This document shows, one piece after another, positions 11,927 through 24,184 of a DNA stretch of 64,000 nt (positions within the stretch are counted from its first letter, which is position 1; each line of letters opens with the position of its first letter). Made by a program: the position numbers and the translations under genes. The notes beneath the pieces are model-generated. The model was not told the origin of the DNA and did not search any database. It saw only the letters and a program-made list of their open reading frames with translations. Source of the DNA: Terfezia claveryi (Eukaryota; Ascomycota; Pezizomycetes; Pezizales; Pezizaceae); contig WHUX01000008.1 of the NCBI GenBank assembly GCA_015179025.1, positions 372,001 to 436,000 on the forward strand, read 5' to 3'.

Positions 11927-12120
11927 TCCTTCTTTCCAATCATTGGCTCACCATTTTCGTTTTCTCTTCCCTGCTTCTTCCTCCCCTCCTTCACCTACTC
12001 TTTTTTTTTCTCTTCCTTCTCCTCCTCATTCCTTCCTCCTCTCCTTCATTTCCTCCTTTTCTGCTTCTCCTTCTTTTCCATTCCCTCCTTCTTCTTCGCC
12101 TCCCTCTGCTCTCTCCCCCA
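11927..12120 (+). repeat. Polypyrimidine tract
   Basis: About 190 bases are almost entirely C and T on the plus strand, with runs such as TTCCTCCTCTCC. The long open frames here in two registers result from the absence of purines and are not taken as genes. No obvious gene starts directly downstream. Confidence 0.6.
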
Positions 12121-14706
12121 CCAATACTGCGGCCTCTGCCCGACGACAACAAAAGGCACGGTCAAAGGAACAATAAATGCTGCCCATGAACAGATACCAA
12201 AACAAGACGGTTCATAATATTTCTCCTGCATTCGGGCCTGGGTGAGCTGGATTGGAGTTGGGCAGGGGAGATGGACTCGTCAGGGTGGTAGTAGTTCGCT
12301 CTACTGCGGTAGCGGTATCCTTAGACATACATAGAGAGACTGCCTAGATAATAGATCCCATAGAGTTCATAAAGAGATTAGGCGACATGCTTTCCAACAG
12401 CGGTTGACATATACCATATACCTGCAGTCGTTACCCTCAGCTGAACACCCGATATGTCTAGACTGGAATGGGTGGTCTTTTTAAATCAAGCTATAGTAAG
12501 AGACAACAAATACTCGAACGGTGAGGAGCTATACCAGTAATAGTAAAGAATCCACCCTATTATATGAGCTCGACTGAACTATCCTGCCTATGAACCCCCC
12601 CAAATAGCCCGAACGTTTATACTGATGCAGAAAGCAGACGAAACAATAATATATTACAGCAGACTCCTACAGATTTTTCTCTCTTAGGCCGTAACCATAA
12701 TAGTGTCGTGAATGACATATTGGTGCAATTCCACAATAACCAACAGTCACTCCTGGGCTATGACCAAATTACTTAATCTAACTATGGAGTCACCTCAAAG
12801 TCGAGATCGGGGTTCAGGCATGTGCAACGTACTGTACCTCATACTTACTTTCAAGGTTCCCACCCGACTACCAGCTGTCCTTGTAGTAGAGTACTACAGG
12901 GGACCGCCATATTCCAGGTTTGCAGTCCAATATTAGATTCAATTATATATTGGGCGTGGCTTATTGCGGTTATATGAATGCTCATACATACTGTCTTCGC
13001 AATGAAGGTGGAGAGATGAATTCAGTGATAGCATATATTAGAATTCCCTGAAAGCTGAATCGGGCGAGTTAAGCCAAAGGCGCATTTCAAGGTTCCATTA
13101 AGCCTTGCTATCGTGCGTACGAGTCTTCCTATTGACAGCAATATTTTGCATGCGCATGGATTCCCGTAGTCCTGTCTGTGCACGAGAACTGCATCCCAAG
13201 ATATCGTCATTCCTAGACTGGTGATCATGCCGGAGAACGGGGCGCAGTACTCCATAACCCGTCGAAAAAACGTGAGGCTGTTAGCCTGCAATAGTGAGTA
13301 CCCACTCAGCATTGATTTTCTGGGGTTTCTACATATTGAGATCACGAACCTTATCACGTGCCCGGATCGTTGCCTTCCTGAAGTCCTCCAAATCCAATGG
13401 GTTATGGGATATTCTTCCGACACGGTTTTAACCAACCGGTCATAGTGCCAATTAGAGTCTGCCTGCATTTCCCAGTCTGCTTATTCACCCTATCTACAGC
13501 TGATTCTCTGCATACTCAGCCGAATGAAGTTCACATGAGGCTGTCGGTCCGAAATTTCTGCCTCTCTTGGCATGAAGTCGTGAAGCTGGAGTTCAAAACA
13601 GGGCACTAGGATTGGTTAGGATGACAGCGGGCCCGGAGAAGCCAGTTGTAAGGATTTCGATGTCTTTGGCGCTGAATACGTATGCAGGCTGTTGTTGATC
13701 GGCCGGCCTTGCATGGCCTAACTCATCAGCTTGGTGAAAATGTCCTCCGAATCGAAATGCTCCGGTTGTCCCCACACAAGCGAGAGTCGAGAAATCTGTC
13801 GGGGAAATCAGCAGCCTGCGTTTCCTGGGGTAGGTAGAGCACGATATGCTGGTTGGGGTTGATCTCGGTTCGGTTTCAAATCGACAAGGAGCTGTATCGA
13901 CCAGGTTGAGGGGGAACCAGAGCGGGGAATGCCGTCACGGTTGGAACTGCTGCGGGGGCGGGCGGTGCAATGGTTAACTCCTCCTCATGAATACATACAA
14001 GACCGGTTTGAGCTTCTAGGCTATGTACCTCGCATGGCTGAGTTTACAGGCCCTTTTACTGCGTGGGTCGACAGAGGAAAACATAAATGGTGATTAAAGT
14101 CCGGCCTATGAGCTGCTGGAGATTGGTCATATCTTGGGGTTCAGAGGAAAAAGGTGCGGCTAGCCCCCCACTCCAGGGGGCAATCTGATTCCTTGAGGAT
14201 GAAGGAAGGTCCTCGTATCGCTAGGCATGAGACTACCGGTACATAACCAATAAAACAGGCAGGGGAGATGCAATAAAAGTCGAATTAACAAAACACAGGG
14301 GGAAGCGCCACAGTCCACCCGGTTGGATGACACACACAGGAAACACCGCTGTGGCGCTTACTGGGGTGGAAGGGGGAAAACGGTTCTCTGCGGCTGTGCC
14401 CCTGGGAAAGACCACTTCATATGGCCATCGGATCCGACCGTATGAAGGTGTGCGAGGTGTGCGAATTGCAAGGGACATCAGACTCGAGGTACCGCGTAGG
14501 TACAGTACCGTACATCTCTTCGATGGCCCTTGCTGAGTGTGCACCGGGTGAAAACACCAGTCATCCAGTCCACGTCTGGAGGGCAAGCAGGATGCATGCC
14601 CCCCTCCCATGCCGTCTTACCTCCCTTTGGCCACCAACTGCCTGCTGGGCCTCTGGCCACCTTTGGTTGCCTCCGCCCCCCCGCCAGCTACCTGCTTGCC
14701 GTGCAG

Positions 14707-14729
14707 TACATACATACATACATACATAC
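14707..14729 (+). repeat. TACA tetranucleotide microsatellite
   Basis: Five full TACA units plus TAC. It is short and in non-coding DNA. Confidence 0.8.
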
Positions 14730-15369
14730 TTGTATCTCGATTCCCATGGCTCCAGCCCAGCGCAGCGAGACGAGTGTGCCCCATTGCGTGTGCTTGCCGG
14801 CTCGCGCGCATATGCAACTGAACGGGTTACCTCTTGCCAGATCGATTTTGCACTAGCACGCACGCAGGCACAGGCATTATTGCTCTCTGTTCGCAGGGAA
14901 GGGAAAATTCTGTTCCAGAACGAAAATTTGGGTTGTCTCTGGCGTCGGGCTTGCTGGGGGTGCGGACACGGTACGGTACACCTCACATTTCCAGCCTAGA
15001 GTCATAGCTGCAACTTGCAGTCCGTGTGGGTGAGCTGTTTAAAAGCATAGGTGTGCCCCCAAACTCGGCTCTGAATCAGTACGAAGGCTTTGCTTGAGGG
15101 TTTCAACGATACCCGTATTTGACGTTATTTCACTGTGACCAAGCTCTCTCCGCTCGTTATCTTGCGAAAAGCTGTATCGCCTGCAGTTCGAAAAAGAAAA
15201 AAAAAGCAATCCAGCTTCCAGCCATAGCAATCAATCAAGCCATCGGTCGGCCCCCTCAACGAAACGCAGATCTCCCGATTGACATTCACTTGACAAGATA
15301 AAGGCATAGCCGTTTCCTGCAGCTCATTGATCGTCGCAATAAAAGCGATATCTATCAGACTTATCCATC

Positions 15370-16290
15370 ATGTGTGATTTTTCATCATTCGCATCTTGCC
15401 AATCAACCCAGCCGGCTTGGGTCACTGACTACAATCCTTCAGCCTACGCCCAGCGGCGAAGAACGTCAACAATATCCCCGAAGACAAGCATTTATGGGCC
15501 TGTAGCAGGGCGCCGGGGTGCTATTGTAGCTTGTGTGGAGGACCACGAGACACAACTGGAGCAGATCCGACGTGGGTCAATATCAACGGTGTTTAACACA
15601 ATGAGTTTTCAGGAAAAAGCCGAACAGCTACCAATGCCAATTTTGAAGCCATCAGCAACATTCATGGAGTCTATGCTCTCTCCTCCTTCATCCCCAAGAT
15701 CTCCGTCACCGCCCCTGCACGAACACATTGAGGTGCCTGAGCACGTAGAGGAGAGGATTTACAATGATAGGAGATTCCAGAGGCAGATTATGTCGCGGCT
15801 ACTGGCTCTCAATCACTTCCAGGAGGAGGAGGAGGTGAAGGAGGAAACCAAGACCCCAGGGACCAAGCTCACCCCACCACCTTCGCCACGACAACCATTC
15901 TTACAACTTGAAATTCCTACAAAGCAGTCGGACAGGTGTGGAAACGGAAGCGGAAGCAAGAAACGTGCACGCAGTTTGAGGCCCGCTAACAACTTTTCTG
16001 GCATTCCAACACCATTGCCATCTCCATCTATTGTTTCTTCCCAATTGTCAAAGGGAGGAAGGAGAGTCTCAGCACCTGGAACCATCACGTCAGCAACCGC
16101 AACATCGCATAAATCAGCTCGAGGGGCAGTTAAAAAGGTATCCTCATCCGCCTCCAGCAGCAGGAGAGGAAGCTCTAAAGGACTAGAGGTACTTCTTGAA
16201 GGCACCCTGTTCAAGAGTGGATGGAGCTGGGCAAGTGCATACGAGAACGGCAGCACTGCAACCATGGAGGAAGGGCCTAAGTGTTTGTAA
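15370..16290 (+). CDS. Hypothetical Pro/Ser-rich protein, 306 residues
   Basis: A single-exon frame runs from an ATG preceded by a pyrimidine-containing leader to a TAA at 16288-16290. The N-terminus has Cys residues at 2 and 9. Several SPP/TPPPSPR-type clusters (for example SPPSSPRSPSPP around residue 110 and LTPPPSPRQP around residue 170) are typical of proline-directed phosphorylation sites. A conserved-looking segment, VEERIYNDRRFQRQIMSRLL (around residues 127-146), is predicted helical. Basic patches such as SKKRARSLR (around residue 195) could be nuclear localisation signals. No catalytic domain is visible, so a disordered regulatory or nuclear protein is the best guess. It is flanked by gene-poor DNA on both sides. 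The antisense frame at 15813-16265 is a shadow of its Ser/Arg-rich codons. Confidence 0.7.
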   Translation: MCDFSSFASCQSTQPAWVTDYNPSAYAQRRRTSTISPKTSIYGPVAGRRGAIVACVEDHETQLEQIRRGSISTVFNTMSFQEKAEQLPMPILKPSATFMESMLSPPSSPRSPSPPLHEHIEVPEHVEERIYNDRRFQRQIMSRLLALNHFQEEEEVKEETKTPGTKLTPPPSPRQPFLQLEIPTKQSDRCGNGSGSKKRARSLRPANNFSGIPTPLPSPSIVSSQLSKGGRRVSAPGTITSATATSHKSARGAVKKVSSSASSSRRGSSKGLEVLLEGTLFKSGWSWASAYENGSTATMEEGPKCL

Positions 16291-17107
16291 GCACACAGCT
16301 CATCGAAATTAAGTCTCTGTTTCCTTCATTTCATTTTACGGAAGGAAGTAACAACTACAAACCTATCGGATACCTGCTTTGTGGCCAACAGACATACTTA
16401 TTTCCTTGCTTGCAAACGGTACGTGCAAGGCAGTCCACACCATAACCATTTTCTTGTTGCCTTTGATTCTCGACTTATTTCTTACGGTTTGGCACATTAG
16501 GGCGGGGTATCACAGGGGTTTCTCTTTTTCTTTTTTCTCAACACAGCACAGTGTATTGGCGCAGAAGGATCTGTTACATTATTCATAATTATACATATAA
16601 CGCCTACCTACCTCTTTTATTGCCTATTTTTCGTTTGCTCAAAGGTCGCCCGGCGAGCTATTACATTATTCCACTTTATCGTTTTCGCTTGGGACGTGTA
16701 TCGGGGCGGAGAGATTTCACCAACAAAAGTTGGACGTTCTGACGGGATTAGGGGGTTACCTTTTTTTTTTGGGTTTGTTTATTGGATTGTTTGTTTGGAA
16801 CACGCACGCACGCATTTGTATCAGGGAGTTTTTGCTTGTGGGATTATTTTCTCAGGCGCTGTATATTCATTTCTGGGCTTGGAGCTTGCAGGCACTTTAA
16901 ACCATAATTGGATCAATTGTCACAGAAACCTTATCGGACTGTACTCTGTTTGAAAAGCTTATTTTTGATTGCGAGGCTAATTGCGAGGATTCTTCCGCAA
17001 CTTAGTCTACTTTGTACACTTAGTACTCGGTACATCATTTCGATGTTTACTTGCCTATCTTGCTGGCGGTGACACAGAGTCATTACCTCCTGGGTTCTGG
17101 GTTTTGT

Positions 17108-17140
17108 ACTGTACAGGTGCTAACCAGACTAACTGTACAG
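17108..17140 (+). repeat. Dispersed motif copy between perfect 9-bp direct repeats
   Basis: GTGCTAACCAGACTA (17117-17131) is one base from the consensus. It is bordered with no spacer by ACTGTACAG on both sides (17108-17116 and 17132-17140). The structure is that of a 15-bp insertion with a 9-bp target-site duplication. Confidence 0.7.
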
Positions 17141-17330
17141 TATTCTGATGAATGTCCCGATCTCCGATCCCCATGTACACAGAGAAATCAACGGTCGAGC
17201 GGTAAGTCAAAAATGAGGGGTCGTTGCTTAGGTAGGCTTTGCACCGAGGCTCTCCGATAACCCTCGCAAATAAGACTTCACTAGTGGAGCCACTGAGAAG
17301 GCCAAATTGAGCATCACGAGCAGCTGCATA

Positions 17331-17344
17331 CACACACACACACA
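17331..17344 (+). repeat. CA dinucleotide microsatellite
   Basis: Seven CA units in non-coding DNA. Confidence 0.8.
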
Positions 17345-19082
17345 TATGCAACAGATATAATTCTCATCTGTACGGTCCGGTTGAGATTGAAAGATAGGTT
17401 ACAGTACTTCAACTCACAAGTATCAACTGTACGGGTTTCCACTTGCCTGCCTGTGCACCTAAACGCTTGTAACAATATTAGTAATATTAGGTGTCAATTG
17501 TGGAGGGGCAGTGTAAATTTGAACCTACCCTATGAAAGTCTGGGGGAAAGATATACATGTGATAATATCCATCGATGCCATTGCAGGGCGTTGCGCGGGG
17601 TGTGGGATGGAAGATACAGTATAGCCACTTACGATGTGCCATGTACGCCCAGGAAAGGGGGGGCGTTTTGAGCTCGCTGTTGTGTGCGGACAACTGTTCA
17701 TGTAGGTACCTGTACTAAAGTAACGTACGTTGCGAACAGGTAAGGATAAACATCCATGAGGGAGGGGGTTGTTTATAAGTGGCTCTACTTCGATAGGTGC
17801 AGTAGGGAACGGTGAATGGTGGGTGTCATCGATCGGTTTGTTTACGGAAGACTAGTTTACAAGGAGAACCTAAGTTTTATTTATTTATTTTCTTTTTTTT
17901 TTTTAATCGATACTACTTGTAGTGGGTTATTTTGGAGAGGCCCGGTCAGATCGGTATTTTGATTATATCTGTTTGGAGAGAATCTTCACGGCTGCCGATT
18001 GAAATCTGCAGCTACAGCAAATAGAATCTGGATTGTTGTACCGAGTGTGGCTAGAGTTACCCGTAGATCTGATGGGATACTAACTGCCTTGGTAGGTAAA
18101 TATGTTGTACCTTCGAAGTACTTGAATCCAATGCGTCAAAAGTTTGCATATGTTTCTATACTGGTGGTGTTCCATGTTGGGTACAGCTCTCTTATCCGTT
18201 CTCTTCGTACCCAAATTGTAAGGGCTATAAGTACTTTCCTTTCTTCACAATAAACAGAAGCACTGCTCCATTTCTGCTGGACCCTGGGTATGACCTTCCT
18301 CCAATCATCAACCACTGCTAAAGATTCGCCGTCATTTTGAAACAATGTCCCATTGTAGCACAGCATTTCCGATGCCTTGTCCGTTGAAACGAATCCCTAG
18401 ATCCTCTGCCCAAACGTATGGTGACAAGCTCAAGATCCTCACATGGCTGACATGCATCATAAAGTACCTACCAATGGTCTTACACATGTACAGGAAGCAT
18501 ATGTGGGGTTCAATTGACAACGGATCTCAACAATCAATGCACATATAGCGTGGCAATCAATATATGTGCCGAGCATGTGGCGAATTGTTCTGGAAATGAC
18601 TGGGGGAGGGGGGGAGGGAAGGAAGGCGTCATCTTTTCCTTTACCATTACTGCCTGGTTATGAGCCGTCTTTGTAGTGCTGACGATATACATGGTTATTG
18701 GGGGGGAGAAAGAGATTGCTTAGCGCTGGCTACTGACACAGTCGATGTCTACTGATTCTGCATCGAATTTGTATGGAAAACAACCCATTGTTCGCCACCC
18801 TTGCACTCGTGTTACTCCGGAACGTTAACCGGAGTAGGGAGTAGGGCTACCGGTGTAACATTGGATCACGATTATTCGATTATCGGTACAGTTAGGGCTT
18901 ACATACTGGGGCTGTGATCACCTAAGTATGGGTATTTCGGTGTATTTTCCGAAGCTGTAAACCAAGGAAGTTCTTTCATTCCAAGGCCCCCGCCACCGGT
19001 TACCAAACGCCACTTTGTTTGCTTGTAGGCTACATACCCACGGGATCTAAGGATAAACGAAGCCTGCCTTCCCCCCGTGACC

Positions 19083-19114
19083 AATTTTTGCGTGCCAACC
19101 AGACTAAATTTTGC
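19083..19114 (+). repeat. Dispersed motif copy between near-identical direct repeats
   Basis: The exact core GTGCCAACCAGACTA (19092-19106) is bordered by AATTTTTGC (19083-19091) and AATTTTGC (19107-19114). The two differ only by one T in the homopolymer run. Confidence 0.65.
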
Positions 19115-19361
19115 CTACTGCCGGGATCCGCATCGAGAGGGTTAGGTCACAAACTGAGGGTAACATCAGTCCCCTCACCTGTATAAGGACGAAACAATTA
19201 GCCTATGCAAATCATTGTTGATTCCTGGAAAGGCAGAAGTCAGTCGGCCTCAGAAAAAGTTTAAGTACAAAGAGACATAAAGAGACCTTTGAACTTCTTT
19301 TGGGTTTATGAAAGTCATACGTATACGTGGGTGCGAAAAATATATCCGCTTGCCCTACCGC

Positions 19362-19432
19362 TATTACTTATTTTGAAGTACAGGTTGGTAGTCTCTTGCG
19401 AGGGGCTTGTGCCAACCAGACTATGTTACTTA
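19362..19432 (+). repeat. Longest copy of the dispersed motif family, with possible 9-bp duplication
   Basis: The core (19409-19423) is preceded by CGAGGGGCTT and, 20 bases upstream of the core, by TAGTCT (19389-19394), the inverse of the terminal AGACTA. TGTTACTTA directly follows the core (19424-19432) and TATTACTTA lies at 19362-19370 (8 of 9 identical), which would delimit a 53-bp insertion (19371-19423). The duplication is less certain than at 17.1 kb. Confidence 0.5.
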
Positions 19433-21701
19433 GAACAATTGCATTTCCTTTGTATGTTGCTTCCCACAGGATTTTAAGTTATAGTTGTTTGTGTCCGTTA
19501 GCCTTATATATTATGTACTTGCTTTTCATTGGGAGGACTTGTATCGAGATTAGGGTAATAGTACGGCCGTTCTACGACAGTTAAGTAGGGCTTCAGTACG
19601 GACCTCTTCAGTCGGGGTTAATGACGGCATCAAATATTCTCGAGAAAAATTCCTATGCTGGTTTTTCACCTTATCGGTATTCAGAAATACCGAAAACACC
19701 GGACATAAATATCTTGAATACACATGGCCGAAAAGTTGCAATATACTGTACTTCAAAGATTACAAGTTGAATAGATATAAATATCAATGTCATCGGCAAA
19801 TTCTATCTATTTTTATGGAGAGGTAAAAAAAAATAAAAAAAATAAAAAAAGTCCAAGTCCTATAAACAGCAACGTTATATGTATCAACCCTTCAATCAGC
19901 CCCAAGCCCTCCTATGATTTTCCTTCTTTTGGTAGTGCAGCACTATGCGTTATTCTGTCCTCAGTTAATTATAGAAAATCTTTAGACATAATTTAATCAC
20001 TCCCAATGTTTATATATTACTAATAGCATGCACAGAGTGCTTGGGCCTTTGCCCCCCCATCAGAGGAAAATAATAGACCCTTCTGTAAACTGTCATACCC
20101 AGAGAATTACCGGGTAGAAAATCTTTATGGCCATGTGTGGCGATTTGTAGTCTCGCCCACGAGACATCCGGGCGCTTACTATAACAAGAGGGAGGGACCA
20201 CCTGTATTCAGGCATGACTATATTATTCAGTCATAAGGTTTGAATTTGTCTGAGGGCACTTATGTAAGTAACATCAGAACCCTAAGCCATTTTTGGGCTG
20301 GGCATACTGGCGATGAATGGGGTTGTGGGATGCATCAGTGCATGTTCGTTGGTTGCATCTACGAGGGTCTGATCGAGACTACCTACATAGTTGGTTGGGC
20401 GTTGGCCAGGATGTCAGTTTGGAAATGGGAGACAGTTGTGCAAAATTCAATGAAGAATTGCAAAATAAAAACTGGATCCTGAAAGAGTGAATAGGTAATG
20501 GCAGCTCTGTTAAGGGATAAAAGGGACCAATAACGTTTGTTGGTTGAACTATCCCCCTCTGCAGCATTTGTCGCGGGTAGAACAATCTCGAGACACAACG
20601 TTTCAGGAGGATTGATCGCAGCTTCAAACAGTTCAAGCACCCCCTGGGGGCTGACCCAGGTTCCAGGCTACAACAACCGTTACCACAACAGGGCTCCAGA
20701 GCATACCCATAGCAGGGAGATCTGGGTGCCCACGATAGGGGCTATCTATACACGACTGGGAAACAATTCTCTGCCCTTGCATGTATATTTTCCACAGCTG
20801 CTCGTAGGGGAAATCTTTTACATATGCCTGCTGTGCTTGGCTTCTGCCAACCCACGTCTGACCTCCTTCGATTTTCTTTGCGTTTTCTTCATCACTTCAC
20901 TCCGTCGCCGTCGTACCAAGGAGTGATCTCTACTCACATTCGCATAGTCCTATAATTATAAAGCTCTCTTATTTTAACGAAATCGAGATAGTAAAAGTTG
21001 CGAAAGCGAAACCTTTCCAAATCCGACTCGCCGTATAATTACAGTACCATACCGTACTGCAATTCTTTGAATAAGAAGTTACTTGTAATCGCTTCTAGCT
21101 ACCTCTCCGCGCGGCTACCGTTACGCACACATATTCTCTCTGCGGGCAAGGAGATTTCTTAAATACGCCTCGACCTTACTTCTTTGCATCACCAGTCAGC
21201 TCAATCTATACCTACGTATTTGCCGTTTTTATTTCGAGAGAGCACAGCTCCCAATTTGCAGCCAACTCTCAGCTCCTTCATGATCATTACTGTACCTAAG
21301 TCGCCGATGAAACAATAGACCGTAGACGAGGCCATCGCAATCCATCTCGCAACCCAACCAATTCAACTATATAGTTCCGAGTCCAACCATTCACAGACTT
21401 CATTTGGTCGGGTCTACAAATTCAAATCGAGCCACCCTTTCGCCTACCAAAGCTTGAAAAGTCACCGGATTTGGGGTGCTAATTTGTGGTCATTGGGTGC
21501 CTCCCCCAATTTCTAACGGTTAGTTGCGTTCGAGTATCTGGAAACAAGGACGGTAGACGGCATTCGCTTTATCTTTCGCTGCTCTCGGCCATCCAACTAC
21601 ATTATCAACGCTTCACTGCTACGCACACATATTAGTGTCTCGTACTGCTTATCACATCGATTCGTCTCTTTCCATCATTACTCTCGAGCATATAGAGCAT
21701 C

Positions 21702-22583
21702 ATGGCATTTTTATTACCGTACGTCCAAACACCACAGAGCTCAAGCGGAGCACATCTGTTCTAACATGCATTTAGACATTACTACCGCCGGCGTTTCAAT
21801 CCGGAAATCAACCTCGAAGACATTCAAAACGCCAAACTCTATATTGAGCCTGTTCTCACTCGGCTACGGGATGTGGACAACTCTCTCCGTGCAATCATCA
21901 GCCGTGTTAGCCGAACTCACAATATCCCTATCCCCGGCGCTGGGATGGGCCTCTCAACAATAACATCACCCACTTCCCCGACAGGAGACATCACTCGGGA
22001 CTCTGCCCGGTTGTTGCTCCTTTACCTTCGCGCAGTCCTCAGCAAAGGCTATTTCCGGGAGGTAGATCGGACTTGGGCCAAGGTGGAGAAATTCGAAAAG
22101 AGCTACTGGGACGAGGACGAAGGAGAGCAGAATAATCAGGGGTTCTGGAAGAGACTGGAGCTGGGGGATGAGGAGCTTGAGGAGGGCATCGGGTTTGTGA
22201 AGAAATGGAAGGATGGCAAGGCAAGAGAGCGAGAATGGTGGCCGAAGATAAAGGAGATGGAGGATGCCATTAGGGAGGGATTACGATGGGAACAAGATGT
22301 TGGCTTACGAAGGTCTAGTATTGGCTCAAACCCAAGCGTGAATGGAAGTGTGAATGGGAGCATGAACGGGAGTGTTGAGCCACCGCTGCGGGGGTTTAGA
22401 ATGAGTTTAATCGGGGCTAAACCTGCTGCGAGAGGAAGCATTGGCGGGACAAGCTCAACAGGGAGTATGGTCGATAGTGTGATGGAGGAGAGCGAAGGAG
22501 AGCGAGAAGGGCCGAGAGGACTGGGACGGTGGCGACGAAATGTGGAAATCCGAAGAAGTGCGGAGACTACAGAAGCCCAGTGA
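21702..22583 (+). CDS. Hypothetical helical protein, 274 residues, two exons
   Basis: Proposed exons are 21702-21718 and 21776-22583, with a 57-bp intron in phase 2. Exon 1 encodes only MAFLLP; the join continues HYYRRRFNPEINLEDIQNAK in frame, an improved N-terminus over starting at the internal ATG at 21873. Residues 1-60 and 80-170 look alpha-helical and charged, with a Trp/Glu/Lys-rich stretch (EKSYWDEDEGEQ). The C-terminal 90 residues are low-complexity, with three NGS-type repeats (VNGSVNGSMNGS) and Gly/Ser tracts. No membrane segment or catalytic motif is seen and I do not recognise the family. It could be a scaffold or adaptor. It is on the same strand as the nucleoporin gene 1.6 kb downstream but there is no evidence of a shared function. 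Confidence 0.7.
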
Positions 22584-24184
22584 AACTTTCCCGCCCGGTG
22601 CCCTTTTTTTTCCTAACTTATACGATCTTCCTTTTTCTTCCATTAATAAGGTCTAGGGCTCTTCTGGTATCGGTGTTATTTGTCTTGATGCTATTCTTTT
22701 GCACATATATATATATTCCGTGCGCCCGCTTCCCTTTTGGGGAAAGGACTGGATATTGGGGCATACGACGATGGTTGTCAACGGTACACAGCATTTCGCT
22801 TTTTGTTTGGTTTTGTTGCACTAAGGACTGGTATTCCTTGTTCTCTTTGTTGAACTTCCCAAGGTGTGGGCGATAGAGGCCTTCAACAACTTTTACTGTC
22901 TATTCCACAAGCCGTTTTTCCTAGATTTTTATTCATTTTCTATTCCCTTATACTTTTTTGTTAATGTCAAATATTCGCGGAGTACCTGGCTGTCAGTCTA
23001 GATAAGCGAGAGAAAAGAGAAACTGAGGACGTGGGCTACTCAGCTGGGGTTGGGGGTTGAGTTGTATGTATAATGTTGACGTACCTGTATATGCTTTAGA
23101 GTCGCTGGAAAAACCTAGTACTGATGGGCCATGCAAGCCGGCGGGAATATTGAAATTACGGAACTCTCCGTTCATAGACTTGAAGCTTGAGTCTGTTCCA
23201 GGAGGGTGTTTAAAGGAAATATAAAATGCGCAGTTCCTGAAGATGCACAGTACTGTGATTATCTTTTAATATGAGATTGGTTTCCGATTTACGACATACT
23301 GTACATACCTAAATAACATAAGTCCTATTTTGTACAACAGTCCAGCTTTGAGCACAATCTTGCCTCGCATCTACAGGTAATGCGGCCGCGCATGCAGGAC
23401 AGCAGCATCGATACTCGGGCGTATGAGCTCATCAAAAAGGCCCTCGGGGCAAAGGAAATGATAAAATATATTAAATCGGGTAGGTGAAGTGCATTTGTTC
23501 GCGCCAGCCACACAGAGAGCCAGGTAGCTACTTGGTAGGTAGGTACACTAGCCACATGCAAGCCTCATCGCCCAACCAGACTTTTTTGCTCCCCCCAATC
23601 GCCCCCTTGTCAGCAAGTCGCCGGCTTCGAATTCGATCTCGATTCAACGTGAACGCATTCACGTTTGCTTAATCTCACGATCGACGTCTGCTCCATACTA
23701 TTCCTTCTTCCAATTCGAAAAGCAGTCCCCCCGACAGCTTGCATCCCCCTCAGGGACGCCAGGGACCAGGCCAGGCACACGTATCGTTCCCATTCACGTC
23801 ACCGTCAATCCTCCAAACCCAGCGAAACGAGGACCGGACTGGGACATAGCTGCTAGCAACCAAAGTTGCCGCTCTCAACTACAGATATTTTCATAAACTG
23901 GACCCACGATCACCCAAAGCGCGGTACGCGAGGTCTTCCGTCGCTCTTTAAACGACTTCGCTTCTTTTCGGTTCTTTCCCTTTTTTCTCAATATCTACCT
24001 TTGGGCTCGGGAATTCTGCCTTATTCTTTTTTCGCAGATCACTGAAGAGTAGCTCCTCCTCATCCCCCTCCTCACGCCAACGGTCATCAACATAAACATC
24101 GCGGGCCCCCCAACATCATACCACAGCGGGACGCCACAACATAATATAGAGCATAGGTCAGGAACCGAGTAGGCGAAATAAAGC
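22584..24184. other. Intergenic region upstream of the nucleoporin gene
   Basis: T-rich 3' region of the preceding gene, then non-coding DNA with one partial dispersed motif (CCAACCAGACT, 23572-23582). The last about 500 bases are pyrimidine-rich and probably hold the Nup50 promoter and leader. Confidence 0.5.
23572..23582 (+). repeat. Partial copy of the dispersed motif
   Basis: CCAACCAGACT matches 11 bases of the consensus and runs into a T tract. No flanking duplication is seen. Confidence 0.4.

Larger units (their letters stand above)
8030..15369. other. Gene-poor region
   Basis: No frame in this 7.3 kb looks like a protein. Frames such as 13022-13468 (minus) and 14421-14999 (plus) overlap others on the opposite strand and have random-like composition. 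The region contains dispersed-motif copies (8622-8646, 9596-9610), a foldback cluster (10481-10549), a polypyrimidine tract (about 11927-12120), one GTTACCCTCA (12430-12439) and a TACA microsatellite (14707-14729). Confidence 0.55.
16291..21701. other. Gene-poor region
   Basis: No supported gene is present in 5.4 kb. The stretch contains a CA microsatellite (17331-17344), three copies of the dispersed motif (17117-17131, 19092-19106, 19409-19423), one GTTACCCTCA motif on the minus strand (19155-19164), and a small hairpin with CTCCGG/CCGGAG arms near 18815-18836. The last about 700 bases are pyrimidine-rich and probably form the promoter of the next gene. Confidence 0.55.

Noticed and set aside
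11818..12217. Overlapping Ser/Leu/Pro-rich open frames
   Set aside because: They result from the purine-free tract, occur in three registers and have no protein-like pattern.
13022..13468. Minus-strand frame of 148 codons
   Set aside because: Random-like composition, no recognisable domain and no supporting splice or leader signals.
14233..14999. Several 60-190 codon frames on both strands
   Set aside because: They overlap each other in all frames and span a microsatellite; no frame has consistent composition.
20537..20926. Plus-strand frame of 129 codons
   Set aside because: Composition changes abruptly to hydrophobic and then basic; no conserved segment and no plausible leader.
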